Positions 1 to 8,409 of a stretch of 11,705 bases of DNA are shown piece after piece (position 1 is the stretch's first letter; the number at the start of each line of letters is the position of its first letter). Under the pieces are notes generated by a model, which saw nothing but the letters and a program-made list of their open reading frames with translations, searched no databases and was not told the origin of the DNA. The stretch is from Methylotenera_A sp036675645 (GTDB lineage: Bacteria; Pseudomonadota; Gammaproteobacteria; Burkholderiales; Methylophilaceae): contig JAKFEP010000031.1 in the NCBI GenBank assembly GCA_036675645.1, forward strand, positions 1-11,705, given 5' to 3'. The position numbers and the translations under genes were made by a program.

Positions 1-146
1 ACCGTGTTAAAAGTCAGCGTGCTTGGAAAAATCACGCCAATGGTTGAACGCGTGCCGTTTGGCAACATCACAGTGTGGCTAACGCATTTGCCATCAAAAT
101 ACACGTTGGCTTTCTTTTTAACGCTTACATTATCAAACTGTGCCAT
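1..146 (-). CDS. ppnP: Pyrimidine/purine nucleoside phosphorylase PpnP (DUF1255), C-terminus cut by window edge
   Basis: The ATG is at 146 on the minus strand and the frame stays open to base 1, so 48 N-terminal codons are visible of a protein usually about 95-105 residues long. The visible start reads MAQFDNVSVKKKANVYFDG and continues with KCVSHTVMLPNGTRSTIGV, matching the N-terminus of the DUF1255/YaiE family as I know it. Members are small cupin-fold enzymes that cleave nucleosides with phosphate to free base and ribose 1-phosphate in the cytoplasm. A GAGG ribosome binding site lies about 7 bases before the ATG. It starts 27 bases after the leuB stop with no terminator between, so it is probably the last or a late gene of the same transcript. 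Its role in nucleoside salvage has no obvious link to the amino acid genes. Family assignment is fairly sure; the catalytic part lies outside the window. Confidence 0.85.
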   Translation of the reverse strand, partial: MAQFDNVSVKKKANVYFDGKCVSHTVMLPNGTRSTIGVIFPSTLTFNT

Positions 147-173
147 TTTTAATCCTCAAAATAATTATAGTTA

Positions 174-1238
174 TTACATTGCCGCGACAATTTGGTCGCC
201 CATCTCACTACATGTTACTTTCTTAGTGCCCGCTTCAAAAATATCACCAGTACGATACCCTGCCGCCAATACTTTTTTCACCGCATTTTCAATGCGCGCA
301 GCAGCCGCTTCGTTATCAAACGTGTAACGCAGCATCATTGCAGTAGACAGTACGGTGGCGATTGGGTTAGCCAAGTTTTTGCCTGCAATGTCTGGCGCTG
401 AGCCATGTGAGGGCTCATATAAGCCTTTTTTGGTCTCATTTAAAGAAGCTGAAGCTAACATACCAATTGAGCCTGTGAGCATCGAAGCTTCGTCAGAAAG
501 AATATCGCCAAAAATGTTGCCGGTGACCATCACGTCAAATTGTTTGGGGTTTCGAATCAGTTGCATCGCCGCATTATCCACATACATGTGAGTCAGCTCT
601 ACTTCTGGATATTCTTTGGCCACGTCAATGACGATTTCTTTCCAGAACTCAGTCGTTTCCAACACATTGGCTTTATCGACTGAGCATAATTTTTTGCCCC
701 TTTTCATGGCGATATCAAACGCTACATGAGCGATTCTGCGTACTTCAGACTCCGCATACACCATTGTATTGAAGCCTTCACGCTCGCCATTCTCGTTGGT
801 TCGCATACCACGTGGTTGACCAAAATACACATCGCCAGTTAGCTCGCGCACAATCATAATGTCTAGGCCAGATACCACTTCTGGCTTGAGTGTGGACGCA
901 TTGGCCAACTCTGGGTACAACACGGCTGGCCGCAAATTAGCAAACAAGCCTAAATCTTTACGAATCGCCAACAACCCACGCTCTGGGCGCAAAGGACGAT
1001 CCAAATTATCGTATTGCGGGCCACCAACTGCACCTAATAAAACGGCATCCGCATCGCGACAGATTTTTTGCGTGAATTCTGGATATGGATGACCGTATTG
1101 ATCATAAGCCTGGCCGCCCAATGGTGCGTGCACAAACTCCAGTGGCATGCCTTCTGCTTTTAACACCTCAAGCACACGCAAAGCTTGTGCGATAATTTCT
1201 GGGCCAATGCCATCACCGGCAAGTACTGCAATTTTCAT
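174..1238 (-). CDS. leuB: 3-isopropylmalate dehydrogenase
   Basis: A 354-residue cytoplasmic enzyme that oxidises and decarboxylates 3-isopropylmalate with NAD+ to 2-oxoisocaproate in leucine synthesis. LeuB-type enzymes can also act on beta-methylmalate, giving 2-oxobutyrate in the citramalate route to isoleucine. Visible motifs: GDGIGPE (8-14), the substrate-binding RPERGLLAIRKDLGLF stretch (84-99), catalytic Lys189, metal-binding Asp221, Asp245 and Asp249 in the NIFGDILSDEASMLTGSIGM block (241-260), and the nucleotide-binding EPSHGSAPDIAGK segment (275-287). Length and start are typical of the family, and AAGGAAAA sits about 8 bases before the ATG. One oddity is Ala262 in GMLASAS, where most relatives have GMLPSAS. 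It follows leuD by 33 bases and is co-oriented with cimA and leuCD, so it is probably co-transcribed with them. Confidence 0.97.
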   Translation of the reverse strand: MKIAVLAGDGIGPEIIAQALRVLEVLKAEGMPLEFVHAPLGGQAYDQYGHPYPEFTQKICRDADAVLLGAVGGPQYDNLDRPLRPERGLLAIRKDLGLFANLRPAVLYPELANASTLKPEVVSGLDIMIVRELTGDVYFGQPRGMRTNENGEREGFNTMVYAESEVRRIAHVAFDIAMKRGKKLCSVDKANVLETTEFWKEIVIDVAKEYPEVELTHMYVDNAAMQLIRNPKQFDVMVTGNIFGDILSDEASMLTGSIGMLASASLNETKKGLYEPSHGSAPDIAGKNLANPIATVLSTAMMLRYTFDNEAAAARIENAVKKVLAAGYRTGDIFEAGTKKVTCSEMGDQIVAAM

Positions 1239-1271
1239 TCAAATTTTCCTTATATTTTTTTGTGGTATTTA

Positions 1272-1910
1272 TTAGGCAAATAACCAGGGTTGTGTCGCTT
1301 TATGTTTTTCTTCAAACACTTTAATCTCATCTGCATGCAACAGGGTTAAGCCAATTTCATCCAAACCGTTGAGTAAGTTATGCTTGGATGTCGCATTGAT
1401 TTCAAAACCAAAAGAATCGCCAGAAGGTAAAGTCACGGTTTGTGAAGGCAAATCAACATTTAGGCGATAGCCAACATTGGCTTCGCATTCCTTAAACAGT
1501 CTATCTACCATCGCTTCATCAGCTACAATCGGCAACATGCCGTTTTTATAGCAGTTGCCAAAGAAAATATCGGCATAACTAGGTGCAATAATCACACGAA
1601 AGCCATAGTCTTCAATCGCCCACGGTGCGTGTTCCCGGCTTGATCCACAACCAAAGTTCTCACGCGCCAGCATTATTTGCGCACCCTGATAACGTGGTTG
1701 ATTCAGTACAAAATCCTTGTTCAAAGGTCGCGTGCTGCAATCCATACCAGGTTCACCATGGTCGGTATAGCGCCACTCATCGAACAAATAGGGACCAAAT
1801 CCTGAGCGTTTAATCGACTTTAAAAACTGTTTTGGGATAATTGCGTCAGTGTCAATGTTGGCGCGGTCTATCGGGCAAGCCAAACCGTCTAATTGGGTAA
1901 ATGCTTTCAT
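1272..1910 (-). CDS. leuD: 3-isopropylmalate dehydratase small subunit
   Basis: A 212-residue small subunit that pairs with LeuC to form isopropylmalate isomerase, interconverting 2- and 3-isopropylmalate; the same enzyme can isomerise citramalate to beta-methylmalate via citraconate. The swivel-domain hallmarks are present: NIDTDAIIPKQFLK (18-31) and the ENFGCGSSREHAPWA segment (84-98), which form part of the substrate pocket. Length is normal for the proteobacterial type. The chosen ATG has GGAAAG about 6 bases upstream; the octamer GAAAGCAT occurs on both sides of the start codon. It lies 49 bases after leuC, the longest internal gap of the cluster, and 33 bases before leuB. The pairing with an adjacent leuC makes the assignment secure. 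Confidence 0.97.
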   Translation of the reverse strand: MKAFTQLDGLACPIDRANIDTDAIIPKQFLKSIKRSGFGPYLFDEWRYTDHGEPGMDCSTRPLNKDFVLNQPRYQGAQIMLARENFGCGSSREHAPWAIEDYGFRVIIAPSYADIFFGNCYKNGMLPIVADEAMVDRLFKECEANVGYRLNVDLPSQTVTLPSGDSFGFEINATSKHNLLNGLDEIGLTLLHADEIKVFEEKHKATQPWLFA

Positions 1911-1959
1911 GATGCTTTCCTAAAATTTACTTCCTAAATTTTCTTTAATTTCTACTAAA
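1911..1959 (-). other. leuC-leuD spacer with duplicated Shine-Dalgarno-like repeat
   Basis: This AT-rich spacer carries two near-identical tandem units on the minus strand, AAATTTAGGAAG followed by AAATTTTAGGAAAG, each with a Shine-Dalgarno-like AGGAA core. Only the second is correctly spaced for the leuD ATG. The copy nearer leuC may be a relic of duplication or a ribosome standby site; I see no hairpin terminator or convincing promoter here. Function is inference. Confidence 0.4.
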
Positions 1960-3381
1960 TTAAATAGTGCGCACATCTACAAAGTGACCTGCAATGGCGG
2001 CGGCAACAGCCATGGCTGGACTGACGAGATGCGTCCGTCCGCCTTGACCTTGGCGACCTTCAAAGTTGCGGTTAGAGGTAGATGCGCAACGTTCACCTGG
2101 GCTTAATCTATCAGCGTTCATGGCTAAACACATACTGCAGCCTGGCTCACGCCATTCAAAACCGGCATCAATAAAAATCTTATCAAGTCCTTCTTCTTCC
2201 GCCTGACGTTTCACCATGCCAGAACCCGGCACTACCAAGGCTAGCGAGATACTATTGGCGACTTTTTTGCCTTTGGCCACAACCGCAGCGGCACGCAAAT
2301 CTTCAATGCGCGAGTTGGTGCAAGAGCCAATAAAAATCTTGTCTAATTTAATATCTTCTAACGGCGTATTGGCACTCAAGCCCATGTATTTCAGGGCGTT
2401 CTCGATACTGGTACGCTTAGTAGCATCCATTTCCTTAGCTGGATCAGGTACGCGTCCGCCAATCGGTAACACCTGCTCGGGCGAGGTTCCCCAAGTCACT
2501 TGCGGTGCAATGTCTGCACCATTCAATGTCACCACTGTGTCAAATTGAGCGTCTTCATCGGTTTTTAGCGTGTTCCAATAAGCGACCGCTTTATCCCAAT
2601 CTGCAGCTTTTGGTGCATGTAAACGGCCTTTTAAGTAATCAGCCGTTTTGCTATCTGGCGCAATAATGCCGGCGCGTGCACCCGCTTCAATCGCCATATT
2701 ACAAATCGTCATACGGCCTTCCATTGAAAGTGCACGAATCACTTCGCCACCAAACTCAATAGCATAACCGTTGCCACCTGCGGTACCGATTTTGCCAATC
2801 ACCGCCAATGCCACGTCCTTTGCGGTAACGCCTGCGCCCAATTTGCCGCTAACATCTACTAACATACGTTTAGATTTCTTAGCGATTAAGGTTTGTGTCG
2901 CCAACACGTGCTCCACTTCAGAGGTGCCAATACCATGTGCCAACGCGCCAAACGCACCATGCGTCGAGGTATGGCTATCACCACATACCACGGTCATGCC
3001 TGGCAAAGTCGTGCCCTGCTCTGGCCCAATAACATGGATAATGCCTTGGTTGGCATGCTTGAACGGAAAGTAAACTAACGCACCAAAATCTTTGATATTG
3101 TTATCCAACGTTTCCACTTGCAACCTGGAAATCGGATCTTCAATGCCTTTATCCCAATCTTTGGTCGGTGTATTGTGGTCAGGGTTGGCCACGATACTGC
3201 TATTGCGCCATGGTTTACGGCCTGCGATGCGCAAGCCTTCAAAGGCTTGCGGGCTGGTGACTTCATGCACCAAGTGGCGATCAATATAAATGAGGCAGGT
3301 ACCATCTGCATCTTCGCGCACTAAATGCGTTTCCCACAATTTATCGTAAAGTGTTTTTCCAGCCACCGATTTTCCTAACAT
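1960..3381 (-). CDS. leuC: 3-isopropylmalate dehydratase large subunit
   Basis: A 473-residue aconitase-family large subunit carrying the [4Fe-4S] cluster of isopropylmalate isomerase, acting in the cytoplasm with LeuD. Cluster ligands are visible as Cys354 in GSCTNSR (352-358) and Cys415 and Cys418 in EPGCSMCLAMN (412-422). The conserved VCGDSHTSTHGAFGALAHG segment (132-150) and the GRQGQGGRTHLVSPAMAVAAA region near the C-terminus also fit. The N-terminus has about seven residues before the usual KTLYDKLW block, but a strong GAAGGAG ribosome binding site 7 bases upstream supports this ATG. It begins 22 bases after the cimA stop. Homologous enzymes hydrate both isopropylmaleate and citraconate, so this LeuCD pair probably serves both the leucine pathway and the CimA-initiated isoleucine pathway. 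Confidence 0.97.
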   Translation of the reverse strand: MLGKSVAGKTLYDKLWETHLVREDADGTCLIYIDRHLVHEVTSPQAFEGLRIAGRKPWRNSSIVANPDHNTPTKDWDKGIEDPISRLQVETLDNNIKDFGALVYFPFKHANQGIIHVIGPEQGTTLPGMTVVCGDSHTSTHGAFGALAHGIGTSEVEHVLATQTLIAKKSKRMLVDVSGKLGAGVTAKDVALAVIGKIGTAGGNGYAIEFGGEVIRALSMEGRMTICNMAIEAGARAGIIAPDSKTADYLKGRLHAPKAADWDKAVAYWNTLKTDEDAQFDTVVTLNGADIAPQVTWGTSPEQVLPIGGRVPDPAKEMDATKRTSIENALKYMGLSANTPLEDIKLDKIFIGSCTNSRIEDLRAAAVVAKGKKVANSISLALVVPGSGMVKRQAEEEGLDKIFIDAGFEWREPGCSMCLAMNADRLSPGERCASTSNRNFEGRQGQGGRTHLVSPAMAVAAAIAGHFVDVRTI

Positions 3382-3403
3382 GGTAATACTCCTTCAATAA
3401 TTC

Positions 3404-5020
3404 TTAAGCTTGCGAAGTGCGTATGTTGGCACCCAACATTTTAATTTCTTGCATTTTGGCATCACGCATCAGTTTGTACTCAATCGCATCCAGCATGGCA
3501 TACCACGATGCATCAATGATATCGGTCGACACCCCTATCGTTGTCCAGCTTGCATGCTGGTCTGCAGATTCAATGAGCACACGTACTTTAGCCGCTGTTG
3601 CTTGGTCAGAATCCAACACGCGCACTTTATAATCAATCAACTTAACCTCGTTAATAGCAGGATAAAAACGCTCAAGCGCTTTACGCACTGCTTTATCTAA
3701 CGCGTTTACTGGACCGTCGCCTTCAGCTATGGTCGTTTCTTGTTGCTCGCCCACTGCAATTCTAATAGTGGCAGTCGAATTCACGCCATCTGTGGCTGGC
3801 GCATAGGTAGTCACTTTGTATTCTTTGAGCGTAAAGAACGGGTTAAGTTTGCCTAGCTGCCTTTGCACCATCAACTCAAACGAACTTTCTGCACTTTCAA
3901 ACTGGTAACCTTCATGCTCCAAAAATTTGAGATGCTCCAAAATACGTTTCGTGTCTGCAGAATCTTTATTTAAACTTGCATCCACAGCGTTGATTTTGCT
4001 CAGCAAGGCACTACGCCCAGCCACTTCAGACACTAAGATATGCCGCACATTGCCAATTTTTTCTGGGCTAATGTGCTCATATGAAATCGGGTTTTTGCTC
4101 ACCGCGTCGATATGCATACCACCCTTGTGCGAAAAGGCATCGTTACCCACATACGGCGCCTTGTCGTTAAAAGTCATATTAGCAATTTCACTGACAAAAC
4201 GTGCTGCAGACGTTAGCGCTGCCATGTTGTCTGGCGGAATACAGTTGATGCCCAATTTAAGTTGCAAATTAGGGATAATGGCGCACAAATTGGCATTGCC
4301 ACAACGCTCACCAATGCCATTCATCGTGCCTTGTACCTGCGTTGCTCCTGCTTGAACTGCTGCGATAGAATTCGCCACCGCCATTTCGCAATCATTGTGA
4401 CAATGAATGCCAACCTGCACATTGAAGCTGTTCACAATTTTTTTAGTAATAACAGAAACTTCATCAGGAAAAGTACCACCGTTGGTATCGCACAAGCACA
4501 ACACATCGGCACCGGCTTGCACAGCGGTCTGCAAAGTTTGCATAGCGTATTCTGGGTTAACTTTGTAGCCATCAAAAAAATGTTCAGCGTCAAACACTAC
4601 TTCTTTACCCTGGCTTTTTAAATAGCCAATGGTATCAGCAATCATGTCCAGGTTTTCCTGCAAGGTAGTGCGCAAAATATCGGTGACTTGGTAATCCCAA
4701 CTTTTGCCGAAAATCGCCACTGCAGACGTGTTCGCACTCAATAACGACTGCAAATTCCTGTCGTCAGCCGCATTAATGCCCACTTTGCGCGTACTGCCAA
4801 ATGCAATGATTTTTGCCTGCTTCAATTTAAGCGCGCTCACCTGCTCAAAAAACGCTAAATCTTTAGGGTTAGAGCCAGGGTTACCCGCTTCAATGTAGCC
4901 GATGCCCAACTCGTCCAGACGCTGCACGATTTTAAGTTTATCTTCTACCGTAAACGAAACGCCCTGTGCCTGCGCGCCGTCTCTGAGTGTTGAATCATAG
5001 GCAATTACATGTTTCATCAT
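3404..5020 (-). CDS. cimA: (R)-citramalate synthase
   Basis: A 538-residue acyltransferase of the DRE-TIM / 2-isopropylmalate synthase family that condenses pyruvate with acetyl-CoA to (R)-citramalate, the first step of threonine-independent isoleucine synthesis. Visible features: metal- and substrate-binding DSTLRDGAQ (9-17), the HCHND metal motif (207-211 region, His207 and His209), NGIGERCGN (234-242), an HKGGMH segment (298-303) followed by SYEH, and a C-terminal LeuA-type regulatory domain from about residue 395 to 520, normally the site of feedback inhibition by isoleucine. The long linker and motif pattern resemble the citramalate synthase subfamily (TIGR00977-like) more than LeuA, although a homolog search is needed to exclude an atypical isopropylmalate synthase. 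Two adjacent ATG codons (5020 and 5017) could start it, and the upstream Shine-Dalgarno is weak, suggesting translational coupling to argG, which ends 8 bases upstream. Confidence 0.92.
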   Translation of the reverse strand: MMKHVIAYDSTLRDGAQAQGVSFTVEDKLKIVQRLDELGIGYIEAGNPGSNPKDLAFFEQVSALKLKQAKIIAFGSTRKVGINAADDRNLQSLLSANTSAVAIFGKSWDYQVTDILRTTLQENLDMIADTIGYLKSQGKEVVFDAEHFFDGYKVNPEYAMQTLQTAVQAGADVLCLCDTNGGTFPDEVSVITKKIVNSFNVQVGIHCHNDCEMAVANSIAAVQAGATQVQGTMNGIGERCGNANLCAIIPNLQLKLGINCIPPDNMAALTSAARFVSEIANMTFNDKAPYVGNDAFSHKGGMHIDAVSKNPISYEHISPEKIGNVRHILVSEVAGRSALLSKINAVDASLNKDSADTKRILEHLKFLEHEGYQFESAESSFELMVQRQLGKLNPFFTLKEYKVTTYAPATDGVNSTATIRIAVGEQQETTIAEGDGPVNALDKAVRKALERFYPAINEVKLIDYKVRVLDSDQATAAKVRVLIESADQHASWTTIGVSTDIIDASWYAMLDAIEYKLMRDAKMQEIKMLGANIRTSQA

Positions 5021-5028
5021 TACAAAGT

Positions 5029-6264
5029 TTACTTTTTCCGATTCTGCAAGTTCGCTGCAATGCGCATCCGCAAAGCATTAAGCTTAATAAAGCCACCGGC
5101 ATCGCGTTGGTCATAAGCACCTGCATCATCTTCAAATGTAGCAATGCTGGAATCGAATAAAGAGTCAGTTTTGCTGTCTCGTCCAGCCACAATCACATTG
5201 CCTTTATATAGTTTCAGGCGCACCCAGCCATTCACTGATTTTTGTGTATGGTCGATGAGTGTTTGTAAAGCCAGGCGTTCTGGACTCCACCAATAACCGT
5301 TGTAAATCATGCTGGCGTAACGCGGCATCAAATCATCTTTTAAATGCGCAACTTCGCGATCCAATGTTATAGACTCAATCGCACGATGCGCTTTGAGCAT
5401 GATGGTGCCGCCCGGGGTTTCATAACAACCGCGCGACTTCATACCAACGTAGCGATTCTCTACTAAATCCAGCCGGCCAATACCATGTTTGCCACCGATT
5501 TTATTCAAATGCGCCAATAGATCATGCGGCTTCATGGCCTCGCCATTCAAACTCACAGGGTCGCCATTCACATATTCAATATCCAAATACTCAGCCGCAT
5601 CTGGTGCTGCTTCTGGCGATACTGTCCAACGCCACATGCTATCTTCTGCCTCAGCTGCGGGGTTTTCCAGGTGACGGCCTTCGTAAGAAATGTGCAACAA
5701 GTTGGCATCCATGCTGTAGGGGCTACCGCCTTGCTTATGCTTCATTTCTACAGGGATGTTATTTTTTTCAGCATAGGCCATGAGTTTTTCACGGCTGAGC
5801 AAATCCCACTCGCGCCATGGCGCGATAATTTGAATGTTCGGGTTAAGCGCGTAAGCACCCAGCTCAAAACGCACTTGGTCGTTGCCTTTGCCTGTCGCCC
5901 CGTGTGAAATGGCGTCAGCTTTAGTTTCACTGGCGATTTCAATCAAACGCTTGGCGATGAGCGGCCGTGCAATTGAAGTGCCTAGCAAGTATTCACCTTC
6001 GTACACTGTGTTGGCTCGGAACATCGGAAACACAAAATCGCGCACAAATTCTTCACGCAAATCATCAATGTAAATTTCTTTTACACCTGCCGCCTTTGCT
6101 TTACTCCGCGCAGGCTCTAGCTCTTCGCCTTGACCCAAATCAGCAGTAAACGTCACCACTTCACATTGGTATTCGTCTTGCAGCCATTTTAAAATAACGG
6201 ACGTATCCAGTCCGCCAGAATAGGCCAACACCACTTTTTTTACATTTTTAATTTTAGTACCCAT
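5029..6264 (-). CDS. argG: Argininosuccinate synthase
   Basis: A 411-residue cytoplasmic ligase that joins citrulline and aspartate using ATP, giving argininosuccinate, AMP and pyrophosphate: the penultimate arginine step. The N-terminal ATP pyrophosphatase loop AYSGGLDTS (14-22) is intact, as are the HGATGKGNDQVRFE block (121-134), which contacts ATP, citrulline and aspartate, the SMDANLLHISYEGRHLE region (184-200) and KSRGCYETPGGT (276-287). Length is close to the common bacterial class of about 400 residues. AGGTAAAG lies just upstream of the ATG, which supports this start. It follows argF by 28 bases and precedes cimA by 8. argH, the next pathway step, is not in this window. Confidence 0.97.
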   Translation of the reverse strand: MGTKIKNVKKVVLAYSGGLDTSVILKWLQDEYQCEVVTFTADLGQGEELEPARSKAKAAGVKEIYIDDLREEFVRDFVFPMFRANTVYEGEYLLGTSIARPLIAKRLIEIASETKADAISHGATGKGNDQVRFELGAYALNPNIQIIAPWREWDLLSREKLMAYAEKNNIPVEMKHKQGGSPYSMDANLLHISYEGRHLENPAAEAEDSMWRWTVSPEAAPDAAEYLDIEYVNGDPVSLNGEAMKPHDLLAHLNKIGGKHGIGRLDLVENRYVGMKSRGCYETPGGTIMLKAHRAIESITLDREVAHLKDDLMPRYASMIYNGYWWSPERLALQTLIDHTQKSVNGWVRLKLYKGNVIVAGRDSKTDSLFDSSIATFEDDAGAYDQRDAGGFIKLNALRMRIAANLQNRKK

Positions 6265-6292
6265 TTACTTTACCTAAACCTAGACTTTTAAC

Positions 6293-7216
6293 TTAAATTT
6301 TACCTAGCAACAAATATTCCATCAGCGCTTTTTGCACATGCAAACGATTTTCAGCTTCATCCCACACCACCGATTGCGCGCCATCAATCACTTCCGCAGC
6401 CACTTCTTCACCACGATGCGCGGGCAAGCAATGCATAAATAGCGCATTTGTGTTGGCTACTTTCATCATATCTGCATCCACTTGCCAATCTGCGAAGTCG
6501 CGTTTACGCTCTTCGTTTTCCGCCTCAAAGCCCATACTGGTCCAAACATCTGTAGTTACCAAGTCTGCGCCTTTTGCGGCTTCCATCGGGTCATCAAAGG
6601 TTTCAAAATGGCTATTGCCATATAAATTAGCGCGTTCTGGCTCAACTTCGTAACCTGGTGGCGTAGAAACATGCACGTTAAAATCTAGCAGCTCTGCAGC
6701 TTGCAACCACGTATTGCAGACGTTATTACTGTCACCTATCCAAGCCACGGTTTTGCCTTTAATGCTGCTAATGTCGCCGCCTCTATGCTCAATAAAAGTA
6801 AAAATATCCGCCAAAATTTGGCACGGATGATACTCGTTAGTCAGCCCATTAATCACCGGCACGCGCGAATTTGCGGCAAAACGCTCAATGATATCTTGCT
6901 CAAAGGTGCGAATCATCACCAAATCGCTCATGCGTGAAATGACTTGTGCTGCATCTTCCACTGGCTCACCGCGGCCTAGTTGAGAATCGCGCGTATTCAA
7001 GTAAATCGCGCTACCGCCCAACTGCTGCATACCCGCCTCAAACGATAAACGCGTACGCGTGCTGGCTTTTTCAAAAATCATCACCAAGGTGCGATCCTGT
7101 AGTGGCCAGTACTGCTGATAGGCCTTAAATTGCGCCTTGATCCATTGCGTGCGCGCAAAAATATGGTTCAACTCATCAGTGTCTAAATCGTTAAACTGTA
7201 AAAAGTGTTTAATCAT
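6293..7216 (-). CDS. argF: Ornithine carbamoyltransferase
   Basis: A 307-residue cytoplasmic enzyme that transfers the carbamoyl group from carbamoyl phosphate to ornithine to give citrulline. Signature motifs are complete: the carbamoyl-phosphate loop STRTR (52-56), HPCQ (130-133), the ornithine-binding DVWTSMG (223-229) and HCLPAHRGEE (262-271) containing the active-site Cys263. Length fits the anabolic, trimeric class. Its ATG overlaps the argD stop in an ATGA arrangement (4 shared bases), a strong sign of translational coupling. argG follows 28 bases after its stop. Confidence 0.97.
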   Translation of the reverse strand: MIKHFLQFNDLDTDELNHIFARTQWIKAQFKAYQQYWPLQDRTLVMIFEKASTRTRLSFEAGMQQLGGSAIYLNTRDSQLGRGEPVEDAAQVISRMSDLVMIRTFEQDIIERFAANSRVPVINGLTNEYHPCQILADIFTFIEHRGGDISSIKGKTVAWIGDSNNVCNTWLQAAELLDFNVHVSTPPGYEVEPERANLYGNSHFETFDDPMEAAKGADLVTTDVWTSMGFEAENEERKRDFADWQVDADMMKVANTNALFMHCLPAHRGEEVAAEVIDGAQSVVWDEAENRLHVQKALMEYLLLGKI

Positions 7217-8394
7217 TTTGCATTCAAAAACTGCCTGATTAGCTTGGATAAGCGTTTAACAAGCTCCCTCACTTCAGCTTCGTTAATCACTAATGGCGGC
7301 AGTAAACGCACTACTTTTTCTGCAGTCACGTTAATTAACAATTTATCTTCAAGCGCCATTTTCACCAACTCACTACATGGCCTATCCAGCTCTATACCCA
7401 CCATCAAGCCGGCGTTACGTACAACCTTCACACTGGTCATATCTTTCAAAGCAGCTTTTATTTCTTGGTGAATCAAATCACCCATTTTTTGCGCGTTTTC
7501 ACGCAATTTTTCATCCGCAATTACATTCAGTGTGGTTAACCCTGCCGTTGACGCCAGTGGATTTCCACCAAACGTAGAGCCATGTTTACCAGGTATAAAA
7601 GTTTCTGCCGCCACACCACGCGCCAAGCACGCACCAATCGGCACGCCAGAGCCTAAGCCCTTAGCCAAAGTCATCACATCTGGCAAAATGCCTGCATGCT
7701 GAAATGCAAACCAGGTGCCAGTGCGGCCAATACCACATTGCACTTCGTCCAGCATGAGCAGCCAGCCATTGTCGTCGCACACTTTACGCAACCCTTGCAT
7801 ATAGGCTGCCATGTCCGCGGGGATATGAATTCCGCCTTCTCCCTGCACCGGCTCAACCAAAATCGCCACCACATTATTTTTGCGACTGGCGATGGCTTTG
7901 ACAGCCTCCACATCATCAAACGGTACCCGCACAAATCCACTCACTAGCGGCTCAAAGCCAGCTTGTGCTTTTCTGTTGCCAGTGGCCGATAATGTCGCCA
8001 TAGTCCGGCCATGAAAGCTACGCTCCATGACAATAATTTCAGGATTTTCTATGCCTTTATTGTGCGCATACAACCGTGCCAGCTTAATTGCGGCCTCATT
8101 CGCCTCACAGCCCGAGTTGCAAAAAAACACTTTATCCATGCCTGAAATTTCAGCTAATTTATTTGCCAGTGCTTCCTGTTCGGCGATATGATAAATATTG
8201 GAGACATGGATCATTTTTGCGACTTGGTCCTGGAGGGCTTTAACCAGCACCGGATGCGCATGGCCAAGACTGTTTACCGCCACACCAGACAGTGCATCGA
8301 GATATTTTTCGCCATTAGTGGCCCATAGCCAAACTCCCTCACCATGGGTGAAGGTAATAGGTTGGCGATTATATGTATTCATTAAATGCGACAT
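7213..8394 (-). CDS. argD: Acetylornithine aminotransferase
   Basis: A 393-residue PLP-dependent class-III aminotransferase that interconverts N-acetylglutamate 5-semialdehyde and N2-acetylornithine with glutamate/2-oxoglutarate. In E. coli the same enzyme also serves lysine synthesis as N-succinyldiaminopimelate aminotransferase. Visible: NSGCEANEAAIK (93-104; many relatives have Ala where Cys96 is), SFHGRT (126-131), LDEVQCGIGRTG (215-226) with PLP-contacting Asp216, the Schiff-base lysine Lys245 in TLAKGLGSG, and HGSTFGGNPLA (271-281). The first ATG is preceded by a modest GAG nine bases upstream; a second in-frame ATG at codon 5 has no better site. It is the first gene of the arg-cim-leu run. 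An intrinsic terminator ends only 15 bases before its start codon, leaving little room for a conventional promoter. Confidence 0.95.
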   Translation of the reverse strand: MSHLMNTYNRQPITFTHGEGVWLWATNGEKYLDALSGVAVNSLGHAHPVLVKALQDQVAKMIHVSNIYHIAEQEALANKLAEISGMDKVFFCNSGCEANEAAIKLARLYAHNKGIENPEIIVMERSFHGRTMATLSATGNRKAQAGFEPLVSGFVRVPFDDVEAVKAIASRKNNVVAILVEPVQGEGGIHIPADMAAYMQGLRKVCDDNGWLLMLDEVQCGIGRTGTWFAFQHAGILPDVMTLAKGLGSGVPIGACLARGVAAETFIPGKHGSTFGGNPLASTAGLTTLNVIADEKLRENAQKMGDLIHQEIKAALKDMTSVKVVRNAGLMVGIELDRPCSELVKMALEDKLLINVTAEKVVRLLPPLVINEAEVRELVKRLSKLIRQFLNAK

Positions 8395-8409
8395 AATTTA
8401 CTCTAACTT

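Noticed and set aside
3927..4355. Open frame of 142 codons on the plus strand inside cimA
   Set aside because: It lies fully antisense to a conserved coding region, has no recognisable protein features and is typical of antisense shadow frames. The same applies to all other plus-strand frames in the window.
3404..5020. LeuA (2-isopropylmalate synthase) reading of the cimA gene
   Set aside because: The gene sits where leuA might be expected, but its length, the DSTLRDGAQAQGVSF start and the overall motif pattern fit the citramalate synthase subfamily better. Not excluded without a phylogeny.
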